Positions 33,276 to 45,900 of a stretch of DNA of 64,000 nucleotides are shown here, in pieces. How positions within the stretch are numbered: position 1 is the stretch's first letter; every line of letters begins with the position of its first letter. A program made the position numbers and the translations under genes. The DNA comes from Gyrodactylus bullatarudis (Eukaryota > Platyhelminthes > Monogenea > Gyrodactylidea > Gyrodactylidae), in the NCBI GenBank assembly GCA_012064415.1, contig SSNU01000052.1:374403-438402 (forward strand). Reading direction: 5' to 3'. A model generated the notes under the pieces. It had not been told where the DNA came from. It saw only the letters and a program-made list of their open reading frames with translations, and did not search any database.

Positions 33276-34638
33276 TATCTTGGTTTTTTTCAAGTTATTT
33301 TGGTTAAGAGATATTGTCTTCATTACCAAGAATTCTGAAGCAAGAATTTCAAAAAAAGTCATCATTATTTACAAACTCCAATTCCCAGAATTTATTTTTC
33401 TCTGATCTCAACAATATTCCTTTGTTTCATTTCATTGATGGTCTCTTTATTGGGATATAAAAATTGAAAGAAAATTTTTGCTCATAACGAAGAATGCATA
33501 TCTCACTCAGTTTAATGACGTATTTTTCAAATGTACCGAAACATGATGCTGAGAATATTTTTATCTGATAATCAAATAAATTATGCTTCTGAGCATCTTT
33601 ACTTTTATCTCAATAGTTTTGACATTTATTCATTTTGTATAACTCAAATTCCCATTTTATGATCATTTATTGGTTATATTATATTTTCAAATAAATATAT
33701 AAACATATTTTAAAAATTGAATGCTATTTTCGATGAATTTGAGAATTTATGATTTTTACATATTTAATTATTCTTTTTCTATGGATTTCAAAAATATTTT
33801 CAGGATCCGGAAATATTATTGGGATTTTTGTAAAAATAAGTAAATTCTCATATTTATTACAATATTTCTTTAATTTTTAATATCTGGAATAAATTTCCTT
33901 GAATTAAAATTAGGTTTCAATAAAAATTTCAATGAAATTTGAGAAGCTTAAAGAGGTTTTTAACCATAAACCATCATGACTGGAATAGGTTTGTAAGACT
34001 GTCAAACTGAGGAATAGGTAACGATTGTCAAAGCTGTCGAAGATGGCCCAGTTTAAATCAAAAAATAATTGATTGCCAAGATATTTTTTGGCATATGTCA
34101 TTAAATCTTAATTATAAATCAAATAAATATAATTTAATGTTAATCTATTCTTAAGAATTCAGATCATAGACCTGATTTGTGATTATCTAGGTGTAGGATG
34201 AGATTATAAATTTATTTCATCATTTATTCAAGCTCTTGACAAGTTGCAATAAAAAAAAACATTTCCCTCCATCCATCTGAAGGGAAATGTATCAGGTTTC
34301 CGTCTATAGTTTTCTCTTTTGAAATGTACAAACATTGAAATTTAATCCAACTTAATCAGCTACTTTTTCCTCTCTATGTACGAGAAATAAATGTGAAGAA
34401 ATGATGGTCCCTTGTGTGTGTCCTTCTTCTGTCTTCCAAGTTGAAATGAAAATTAATTTTACATCTCACACCCACTTCACGATCTTTATTCTGTTTATTT
34501 CAAGAATCCCAAATGAAAATAAAGTACTTGGAACTTTCTAATGCTAAGATTAGAGGATGAACTTGAGGATTTCCCTGGATTTATTCAACTGTAATTCAAA
34601 TTTTTTAGTTGTATGGATGTAGTAGATTTCCTAAGACT
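33276..34638. other. Intergenic, nothing firm
   Basis: No supported gene. A short foldback-like piece (GATGAATTTGAGAATTTATG) occurs at about 33730. The small minus-strand frame at 33910-34101 has no recognisable content. Confidence 0.45.
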
Positions 34639-35185
34639 AAAGCTAATTGATATGAAGTTGGGAATCTATGATTTTTACAGAAATCTTGATATTTTCATCA
34701 AGAATTCGAATCTGTTAAAGATTTTCTGGAATCCTACTCATGCTGCCCACTTTTATCATTAAAAGAAAAAAAATCTGAAAAAAATTATTTTTATGTAAAA
34801 TATGGTCTTTTTTCAAATTCCCATTTGGTGCCAAAATCCCATTTTTTGAACTTTGAGCTGAAAATTTTTGTTGATTTGAAAGTGTGAGGCTGATAGAAAG
34901 AGTTTTTTCACGATCAAGATTAGACAAGAAAATCAATTCAACTGAATCTCCTCTTATGCTTAATCTTATCATCGTTTGGGAGCGGAATTTCGATTTTTTG
35001 ATTATTTTTACTACTTGAAAATCAATGAAATTTTGATAACTCAAAATCTCTCGAAAATGGGGTAACTGTCGATAACTTGACGGTGGTAGTCAGCTTTCTT
35101 GTCTAATCTTGATTGTGAAAAAACTCTTTCGATCAGCCTCCCACTTTCAAATCAACAAAAACTTTCAGCTCAAAGTTGAAATTAT
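34639..35185. repeat. Foldback element with truncated right arm
   Basis: The left end is AGCTAATTGATATGAAGTTGGG. The inner arms pair: 34848-34945 (TTTGAGCTGAAAATTTTTGT, TTTTTTCACGATCAAGATTA) with 35095-35178 (TAATCTTGATTGTGAAAAAA, TTTCAGCTCAAAGTT). The right terminus is missing, and the tip of a GACATGAAG-family element (AGCTAGTTGACATGAAGATG) starts at about 35207. The frame at 34715-35044 is a by-product. Confidence 0.7.
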
Positions 35186-36330
35186 CAACTGAATCAGATC
35201 CAACTAAAGCTAGTTGACATGAAGATGAAAATTTTTTTATTTTTTCCAAAAAAATTTTGAAAGAGCCCAAGAAAAAAAATCAATGAACAAATTTTCATAT
35301 TTTTAAAGCCTCTCTTCAAAAATACAATACTATAAAAACTATTTACACGAGTATGATGAATTTATTGAAAAAACAGCTGAGAAAAATGAATTTTTCTCTT
35401 CCATTTCATTGAGCAAAGATGAATTGTAAATGGCGAAAGAATCTTCACTATTATTTTATGTCTTTAACGTGTCAAGATTAGATAAATGGACACAGACTTG
35501 TTCTGTTGGATAGCAGGTTTGCTTAAGTGTTGTTTCTACATCGAACAGTGGTAATCTTAAAGAAAATAAAACTACGTGATTATCTTCTTTTTCTTGTTAT
35601 TTCATCTTTAAAAATACACGAAAAATACAATGGTCCATTTATGATTTCTTGTATCCATCATGTCGTTATAGAATAGCGAGTGCAATCCAAAAAATAATTA
35701 TTTATCATTATTATTTGAGCACATAAAAACATCAAAAGACCAAACTTGCTATGATAAAAATGACGGTTTACTTATTTTATTGCCACTAAAATTAATTAAT
35801 TTGCCTAAAATGAATCTTTCCTAATCTAATTTTCTGATTAATTCAAAGGTGTTTCAAGAACCCTAGAATTGAAACTAATGACAATTTTCAGAGCTCTGTT
35901 CTTCTCTGTTATAGGGAAAAAACAAATTATTAATGATTTTTATTTTAATGGCCTTTTTCTCTCAAAAGACATCAAATTACTGGGCAAAAATACAAGCTGA
36001 AAAATCTGTGTGTAGCAAAAAAATAGAGGTTTCAAAAAAGAAAGGAGAGTGGGGTTGTTTAGGGGTGGAGTAATGTGTATTTGGAAAACATGTCAAAAGG
36101 ATAAATTATTATTTATTATTATTTACCATAGTTACAAGACCACAAAAAAACATGAGAGTGAAGGAGTCTATAATTTTGAACAGTGTGAATTCAAATATAA
36201 AACACCAAAAGAGCAAAGAGGGAATTCTGCTGTATTTATTATAACAAACGTGTTTTTCAGGTTAATATCTATTACACAATGTAATAAAGGAATATATCTG
36301 TTATGTTACTTTATTTTCTAAAACACTGCC

Positions 36331-36339
36331 ATCATCACC

Positions 36340-36371
<32 letters not shown>

Positions 36372-36375
36372 GCAG
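36331..36375. repeat. CAT trinucleotide microsatellite
   Basis: About ten uninterrupted CAT units followed by CAGCAGCAT. No frame of significance crosses it. It lies about 600 bp upstream of the anosmin start codon. Confidence 0.95.
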
Positions 36376-36976
36376 CATTGGTAACAACCAAAAACAAATT
36401 ACACGAATGAAGCGGTATACAGATTTTTATATTACATTCATTATATAAAGCTTCCTACCTATTAGTAAAACAGAAAGTTGGTTAACTGACATGCTTTTCT
36501 CTAAAGACAGTGTTGTCCATTTGATATTACTAGAGGGAGGTATATATAATTTGATGGCCTAAGAATAATTACTCCTGCTAAAATGTATTGAACAGTAATA
36601 CGTTCTTGAGTTGATAAATTATAAGTAGTAAAATCACAAACGATTCTCATTGGCTGATACACAAATCTATATGAATATGAATAGTATACGGATATATATC
36701 GCATAGATAGATAGATGGTATATTATTTATATCAATTTATCACAAGTTCATGTCTGTCTGTCGATCCATTTGTAACCCATCTCCTCTGCCCCCTATCTCA
36801 ATTCCTTTTTTAGATTGAAAATTTTCATTGAGTTTCATTAAACAGAATACATCCGTCAAAAGAAGAGGAACGCTAGAGCCGATATTGCCGTCCTACACAC
36901 AAGAGACAAATCTGATTATTGTCTCATTATTATTATGGAATATATTCTACTGATATGATGACGAATCAAGAATAAT

Positions 36977-39900
36977 ATGTTATTGATAGGATTTACTCAT
37001 TGGATTATTTTCACGTTAGAAGTCATCCTTTTCGCCAAAGGCACTCATGGCCAGGATAATTTGATGAACTCTGTCAATGTCCAATGCAAGGCCAACTGTA
37101 AAAGATATTTCAACAATCCAAATCAAAATGTAAGTTAATTTGGAATTTTTTCTTCTTTTTTTGGAATACTTTTTATTTTTTTATGATTTTATTCAAGTAT
37201 AGGGAAAAAAGTCTGAGGGAATTCTATTTTGGGAATCCCCAAAAATAAAAATTCTATTCATAGGCATTTTTATGCTAGGTTAATTAGGTCACAAGTTCGT
37301 CACATAAGCGTTTTTCAAATAATAGTAAATTAATTAACCTTACTATAAGGAAGAATCCCTGTTTTTACCCATCTGAACATGAATTTCATATCAATATATC
37401 AATGTGCCTAATCCATGATGAGGAATGCAGTTGCTAATTAACCTTTTAAAGCAAAAAGTGTAAAAGGAATTTTTTATTTTTTTCAGCGTTGTAAAGAATC
37501 CCTTTAACCTTTTCATTGGGAGAAGAAGAAAACTAATCTGACTAATCCTTTTACATTTTACCTATATGTTTGAATTCTCAAAAATACCAAACACCTCACG
37601 AAAAATTACTTGTACTGTGTAGTTGTTAAGCAATAATTAATATTCACACTTTGAAATAAATATCAAAATTCCTTTTGGAGAATTAATGCAAGATAACTTT
37701 TATGATTTATTAGCTAGCTAGCTCGACTTTTTTGAAGATCAGAAATCCCCTTCTCTACGCTTGATTTGAAGCGAAATTTTTTTTTCACAAACAAACTCCA
37801 CTTGTAAGGTGTCATAAAAAAATGAAATTCAATTTATTGAAATCTTTCTCGCTGAAGAAATGCTGCTAAAAACGTCGTCTTACCTTGGTTTGTATGCGCG
37901 TGTAGGTGAATTCCTCATCTATCAATAGTAATAAAATAGATATCTTTTCAAGACATAAACTCATACGATTGAGTAGAGATGGGCAAGTCTAAGCAAAACC
38001 ACACATGACTCTAGACATATGTCATTTATCGAATGTGCATTAAAAGGAGGAGATTGCTAGATTTTATTTTAAATTTTTTTCATTTCTGGTACATTTGCCC
38101 TAATGACTCATTATTTTAGGAAGATAACTTGCCCCTTCTCATTCCTTGAATATTACACAACTGAATGTAGCATAGACTAGAGCCAAGTGCTAATGTTAAA
38201 TTTGAAAATCTGACTCAATACTCAAGATAACATTTGATTTTATGAAAACTCGACATTTCTTACTACATAAAGTGTGCTGGTAACGATAAAGTAAGAGAGA
38301 GGGAGGAGTCCTGACTCGAGATATCCCTTGATAATTCCAAATTCTCATTATTTTTCCAAACCAAACATTCATCCTTTCTTTCTAAATAAATTACTTTTGA
38401 GTAGTAGTCTTTATCAATATATCATGAGTAAACCTAAATGTATCTTTATTTATTTTCTACATGAAATGTCTAACAGTAAACAAACTGAATAGAATAACCA
38501 ATATTTTACTCGTTACTTTTCTATTATTCATTAAGCAAGATACCATGGGTGAATATTTTCAAATTTTCATGACTTTTTCGAATGAAAAGTACGGAGTAGA
38601 CTTGGACGGAAATTCCCAAAATAACTAAAATCGCCTATCGATATGAAAAAACTAACCTTCAAGCATATTAAAAACGCCAAAATATCTTTTATATTTCGTT
38701 AAGATAAAAAATTAAATACGTTTTTTTACCGATTAGAATTGCTGTACTGAATAAGATTCAAGTCTTTTTTGCAACTTTTTTGTTAGAAATAATGCGAATT
38801 CAAATTAAAACCATGAAAAGAACACACTAAAAAAGTTTTTCTTTTGAAAGTTTTTATCGATAGGCCATTCTAGTAATTTTGGAAAATTTGGTCTGAGTCT
38901 ACTACGGGGCATGGGGAAAATTGATCCGAATTTGATCATAGATTTTAGAAAAAAAATTTCACTTTATTTAGAAATCAATCGTATGTAGAGAAAAATGAAG
39001 ACAAAACTTGTTTCATCAAGTGGTTCCTGATTTTTATCTCAGATATTTACAGGTATGAATGAGAGAGAAAAAACTCTTGTATCATGTGTATTATCCGTAT
39101 GTCTCCAGAATTAATTTTTAATTTTCTCTCATACATTGGGAGAGATATAAATTAAGCCATTCTTTTTGTTTTTTGTGTCTAATAACTAAGAATTTTTATG
39201 CATATTTTCTAGGATTTATCTTTATCATGGTTCCAAGTGAAGATGGAGTGAAATTTCTTACCAGAAATTTTTGGCTTACAAATAGATAGCAGACATACTA
39301 TCCAGTTTTCTGGCGGGAGTAGATCATTCTTGTAGTTTTGTACATGATAAATAGTTCAATTTCTGGTTAGTTCTGATAAGTACCAGGGAATCAGACAAAT
39401 TGAGATTCTCACCAAAGTTATCCAACACTTGATAAAAATCACTTTAATCTAAATAGTTACTTAAGTAAACCCTCTTCGAAGGAGTCTAGAAAAACAGTCA
39501 TCAAAGTTTGCTTCGTCTTAGTTATTTGGAGAAAATGCACTAACTTTTACAAATTACAAGGTTTTCAGAATTTCTTTGGCCAAATTCAATTATATTTAAG
39601 CTTCTAAAAAATTGATTTTTTTTCCTATCAACTAATTTCAGTAGACGATATTCTAAATGATATAAACTCATTTGTAGCTGTTGTGCCTACAATGAAGGCA
39701 AATCCTGATTTAAACTAAAATTGAAAATACAAAAAAATTTGATAATTACAAAACCATTCAATTCTTGCAAATGATATATTCCATGTTTCTTTCTTACCTA
39801 ATTTGAATTACGTTGGGTTTTTTGAAATTTATCGCCCATTTGTATTTGTAGGCATTTACTATCCGAAATAGGGAAGCAAATGTCATGACAAATTCCCTTT

Positions 39901-42900
39901 ACATACTACTACTCTTGATGAATCAGTAATAAATAATTCTAAATTTTGCATTTCATCCGACTGTATTTACTACTGCTATGTGTGTCCCCTTGCTTATGAG
40001 AGAAATGTGTCATGAGGGGTCAAACATTTTATTTTATTTCTTTGATTGAAACAAAGTAATCAGAACAGTTGGTTTATATATGCTTCTATTGGAATAATTT
40101 TGGGAAATTACAAGGGTTTTTTTCTGAAAATCCCCAGTCATGTGAAAAATTTTAATGAAATTCTTTTTCTTTTTACACATTTCAGGAAATACCAAATATT
40201 TGGAAGAAATGGGTCAGCAAGGAAGACCTAATTCAGTTGTTTAAAGAAAATGGTGACAACTACGCCAAAGAGGTAAGTTGCATTTATTATTGAAAAAATT
40301 ACTTCATACATGCAAGGCCCAGATAGATTCTAAGCATTTAAGATAAACGGCAATTGCCTGCTATTTCCGTGCATATATTTTTATTAACTCTTGCCAAACA
40401 AGTAAACTATAGAAGAAAATATATTATTAACTAAGCGAACTTCTCTCATCATAAATGTTCTTACCATGCCATCATATACATATCATTTGTACAAATGTAT
40501 ATTAAAGGCTTTCTTTTCAAAATAACGGTCAGAATGCATGTATGCATTGTTTCTTGTACCATTAACCAAGTTAGGGTATACGCTACATTGTAAAATGTCA
40601 AACGTTAACCTAAAAAATGCCATTTAATTAGTGTTCTATTGCGAACCAATACCCCTCTATTGTAAAGTTGGATGATATGAAAATCTCAATTTGTTCATCA
40701 AAAATTCGAATATGTTCAAGATTTTCAGGAATCCAGATCTTGTTATTGAAACAACCTTGAAATTCATATTATTTATTCTTGCAGATAAACAAACAATTAT
40801 ATCAGTTATCTACTTTCACAATTTGAGGATTATAAATTTTGAGCTGAAATTTTTAGAAGATGTTTATCAGGATCAAAATTAGACAAGAAAGCCGAATATC
40901 TCCATTAGATCTTCGACAGATCCAACTCCTAAACAGTAATGAGATCAGTTCTTAGATCAGATTCAGCAGAATTTATTTTTCTTGTCTAATTCTGATCCTA
41001 AAAAACTTCTTTTGACCAGTTTCCCACTTTCAAATCAATAAAAAAATTTCAGCTCAGAGTTCTAAAAACTGGATTTTTTGCGTCTAATCGAAATCTTAAA
41101 TTAACTTTTTCTGATTATTTTCTTCAATTGATAAAAGTAGACAGCATTATCTGAATTACTTTATGGATGGTTTTGAATTAATATTAAATTTTATCTTTTT
41201 TCCAGTGCTTTCATATTTGTGATCAACAACAGATTTCCTCAGCTATTCAAAACTCTCCAAAGTGTCTTGTGAGTTTCGTATATCAGAATTTTATTCTTTT
41301 TTTCTTTTTGTCAGGATGATATTTTTTTCAGTGATTTTACATCAACTTCCTAAATTATGCCGACTCTTTTGGAATTGATTTTAATTAAAGAAATTAGGAA
41401 TAGAAACAATGTAAATTTCCCCCTTCACACTATACGACATCTATTTTTATGCCCAAGTGTTGTTTTTGTTCTTATTTTAATCTGAGGGGAGACAAGTTTT
41501 GATAATTTTCCCTCTGTAATGCGGGCAAATTGTAGGGAAATATCTTTGTGAAAGGAAAAGGTACTTTTTACCCCTATATCAGGATATCAGTGCACTTTCT
41601 TTCTGTTGCCTCCTTCATAGTGTAGTATTATCATACACTGTGAGGTATCTCGATAAAATATCTCCGATAGAATTTATCTTTTGTCTTTTCTATAGTGTCT
41701 GGATAGTTTGCTTTACAATCTAAATGACATTGAACAATGTACATTATTAGTAGTATTACAGAGGATAAAGGGAAGATATATTAATGAGTAGAGAAAACAT
41801 CTCCTCCTCTTGACTATTTTGTATCTATGACACATAGTCAAGAATGATGGGCCAGGATTTCTTCTCTAATGAATTTGAATCATTTTGTTACACTCTCATA
41901 AACTACTATCATGAATGGATACATTTTCTATTCTACCCAAAAGTAGCCTATCAAAAATCGACACGATTCAATAATTTTATCTGAATTAGTAAAAATATTC
42001 ATTTCTTTGAGGATTTTGAAGACGAGTGAATAATGAGTAATAAAGCTTTTATTTCACCGGTTCTCATCAGACTCTTACACCGGCTTGATATTTATACATA
42101 CAATAATGAAAAAATCCTCTGATTGGACTAATGGGAATTGAAAGAATTTCACAGGGAGGAGGGGTCGGATTTCACTAGGTTGAACCTAGGTTGGTTTTTT
42201 CTTGAGAAAGGGATCCAGTTGTAACTGCCCTGTACATATTTTTCTTTGAACTGCTCGTTTTTCAATTGCACACTTTTTGGATTCAGTGATAATTACAGGT
42301 TGATTATCAATTTGATTATCAACTTCCGTTCACTTTTTCTGATTTGCATTTTCACCCTTAGTTGTTACTGGGCATGAAGCGGGTACAATTTCAAGACTAA
42401 TTGCAGATTGAGAACTAATTGGATTACCAACTTCAGTTGACTTGTCTTGGATAGCATGATTGTTCTCATCTGTAGTTGCTTAACGCTTAACGGAAGCTCA
42501 GTGAATTGGGTATTTGTTTCGACTAATTGCTCATTGGATTCACTTGTAACTGTATTTTGAGTGGAGCTAGCTAAAGGAGAATCGTTCAGCAAATTAGCTA
42601 TTTTTTCAATAATTTTAAAAATTACTTACTATACTTTTTGAATCTGTTTTTGAAAACCTATTTAAAGAAAGATGACCAATCTATCTGTATTTATTTCTTC
42701 TGCTTGAATGCCAAGCTTAATTTTGTTCGCTCATCAAAATCAATCTAGTCTTTATACTTGAGTGTTATTTCCTCTTTGCAACAAATAATGATATCTCCTC
42801 AACAAAAGTTATCAATGATCATATATAATTATAATATTGACAAAAACAGATTCCTCTGTGTAGGCAAAAAAATGAATGAATTTCTGTATGATGATGATAT

Positions 42901-45900
42901 AATATAAAAAGAAGACCAAAATTTGCCTACAAGCAAGACAGATTTTCCTTCCATCACTAAAGAAAATTATTTGTCATCAACTGTTATCTTCTTCGTTAAT
43001 AATATAGCAATTCATATTATTTATTTGCCTAGAGGCTTTTTTGAAGAAAAGAAAAAGAAATTCTTTTGTGTGAGAATAGTGATTAGTTAATCTCCCACAC
43101 AATCAAGTGTCATTAACACTCAAGAAAAATTAAAATACGGGCCTTTCAAAAAGTTTCCTTTCTCAAGTCTCATTTAGAGCCCTCAGATTTCATTAAAACG
43201 TTTGTTTTATCTTCTTTTGTGATGAAAATTTCCCTCTAAATCACTTCTGTATTTGGGCTTTTACTTTTTATAAACCACACCGTATCGCGTTTCCTAGTTG
43301 CCTATGATTCCTTTTCATGACGTAGTCCATATAAAATAGTTTGATGGTCATCAGGTTCATGTTCCTTACAGAGAAAATTGGAAATTTGAAAAATAATAAC
43401 CCTGTTATTGAGGTCATATGCGTAGTGATTACTTGTACATTATGTCACAGGTGAGATGATTGATTTGAAGCTAGCTTGTCTGATTTTTACAATTTCAAAT
43501 GTGTAGAGATGAAACTAAACCCTGAAATTTCATATTGATGAAAAGGAAAATATTCAATTTAATTTGGAGGGCCATCTTAATTTCGAAATCGATTAAATTC
43601 CTCTTGAAGAAAGGAATGCTTGTTTTTAGGCAATTTCATTCTCTTCCCCTATAAAATTTAAATGGATATTTCATGTTTAATTAAAATTTGTATGTTTTAT
43701 GTGAAAAATCTTTTTTCTATTTTTAGATTGATTTATTTTTCTCTTCTCTTGTTAGAATCCAGAAAATTACGGCTGTTGGATGGGCCAGTTATTCTTCCAA
43801 CGAAGTCTACATCAACGATCTGGTACATGTCCAAATAATCCTATTGACAAACTGACCAAAAACATTGAAAATGAAGTGCTCAGCTGTAAAGATTCATGCA
43901 TTTCTGATGAGGACTGCCATAGTCCTCTCTTGAAATGTTGCAAGGTTGGATGTAAACGAATGTGCATTGTGCCAGAGCAAAGTGATGAGAAGATTCCAGA
44001 AATCCCAAAGGCTCCACTAATCATTAGACATGAGGATAAAATGAGAGTTGAAATTGTCCCCTGGTCAAGTTATACTCAAATGACTGACATTATTTTTGTG
44101 ATTCAAGCGAGATTCTGCAAGTGTTACACGTTCGATAAAGATCTAGCCAACAATTGGGAATCTATACACTTGGTAAGATTTATTTACGATAAAATGGCTG
44201 ATTTTTCGTATCTCTGTCTTCATTAATAAGGTTCAACAAAATTTGCGATAAAATTTGAGTCATCAATTAAATAAGTTTAAATCCCCTCGGCCCTTAACCA
44301 CTTCACTGAATGACGGAGATGAAAATTAAATTTTCGGGATTATCAGAGTAAACGGAAAAGATGTGAAAAATAGAATTGACCCATTCTTCGTTAAAATGAA
44401 TTAGATTGATGAAAAGTCAAATCTTTAATGAAGATGATTCACTCTTTCCTGTCAGATTTTTTTTACTAGCAAATTTGAAAAAAATTATTGATCACCATCA
44501 ATTTAAGGAAAAAAGAGGGATAAAATTAAGTTTTCTCTAATAAAGGGGATTATTATTGCAATCGTATTGTATAACGCCTTTGCTATTCTGAACTAAAAAC
44601 CTTATCTCATAAAAAACAATTCACCCAGATTCCCTATTTCTTCCTTATACATCACATATAAGCAATACAAATATTTGTTCAAGATTTTCCTGAAACTTTT
44701 CTAATCGTTATCAATTTGGTAACAATGTTGCTTCTCTCATACGTTTTACCTTCCCTAATGAAATCAAAGGCGTTTGATAATAAAATGTTTTCCTCTCATC
44801 AAAACCTACTTAGAGAAGAAGAACGATATGCTACATAAATTTCAACACTGTTTGTTTATACCTACATAATAAGTTATATGGAGTTTTATGTTTTACTAAT
44901 TTTTCTATATTGTTATGGGTGTTTTCCCTATTCTTTATTGTCCCTAAATACAGATCGATTGCATTATTTCTGATACCCAATTGTCAATTAACAAGATTAA
45001 CCTCGATGAATTGGTAATGTATTGCTGATTTATTTTCTCCATTTTTTTATATAGACAGAGCATTTATACGTTGATATCGAACATCTACCAAAGGGCCAAC
45101 TTGTCCAATTTCGAATAGCAGCTGTCAATAGTTATGGGACAAGAGGTTTCGGTGAGCCTTCGTTACCTTTCCCAGAGAAACCTTTGACTCCAGACCTACC
45201 TGGAATGCCGAGAAATGTTACAGAAGCTCAATGGAAATTCGGACCTAATTTCAAAGTCGAAATCCTTCTCAAGTGGGAGGCCCCCCAATATAGTGACCTT
45301 GAAATTAACGAATATAATGTAAGCTTACAAAATAGTTTTTTTTTCAATAACCAGAGCTGTTAAAAAAATTTTTTTCTAGACAATTTAAAATTGAATCATC
45401 TAATGAATAAGACTTGCAAATGATATGAAAAATAATTGTATTGTTTAATTTAAAAAATTGTTTATTTGTGAAAAGAAGGTTAAGGTATTAAACTTTACAC
45501 ACAAACAAATGATGCAATTTTTTAAGAATTGTGAATTATAGGAGTTGTATGCTTCATATATCAGAGATTTATCATATTAAAAATAAATAAAATATACAAT
45601 AATTTTCATACAACGAGAGTAGCCCTTTTTTCGCACACGAAAAACTAAGAATTTTATGGATATCCAATGACCGAAAAATTAAGTTGTGTATTTTTCTTAA
45701 AGATAACATGGGTACGTGATGATATTGATGGCCTAAATCAGTCAAATGGAAAATCATTATCACCCCTAACAATACACCAGAAGACGATTCCTGCTGTGAG
45801 CTTAAAATGATTATTTTTATAAAATTTAATCTGTTTTTAATATATGAAAATTTGTTTTCAGTCAAAGAGGGAATGTCTTTTGGATAACCTCAATCCCGGC

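Noticed and set aside
36331..36375. CAT repeat as a polyhistidine- or polyserine-coding tract
   Set aside because: No open frame of useful length or splice signals around it; treated as a microsatellite.
43812..44024. 70-aa minus-strand ORF
   Set aside because: Antisense shadow of the WAP exon of anosmin.
45572..45865. 97-aa minus-strand ORF
   Set aside because: Antisense to anosmin exon 6 and its introns, with no recognisable content.
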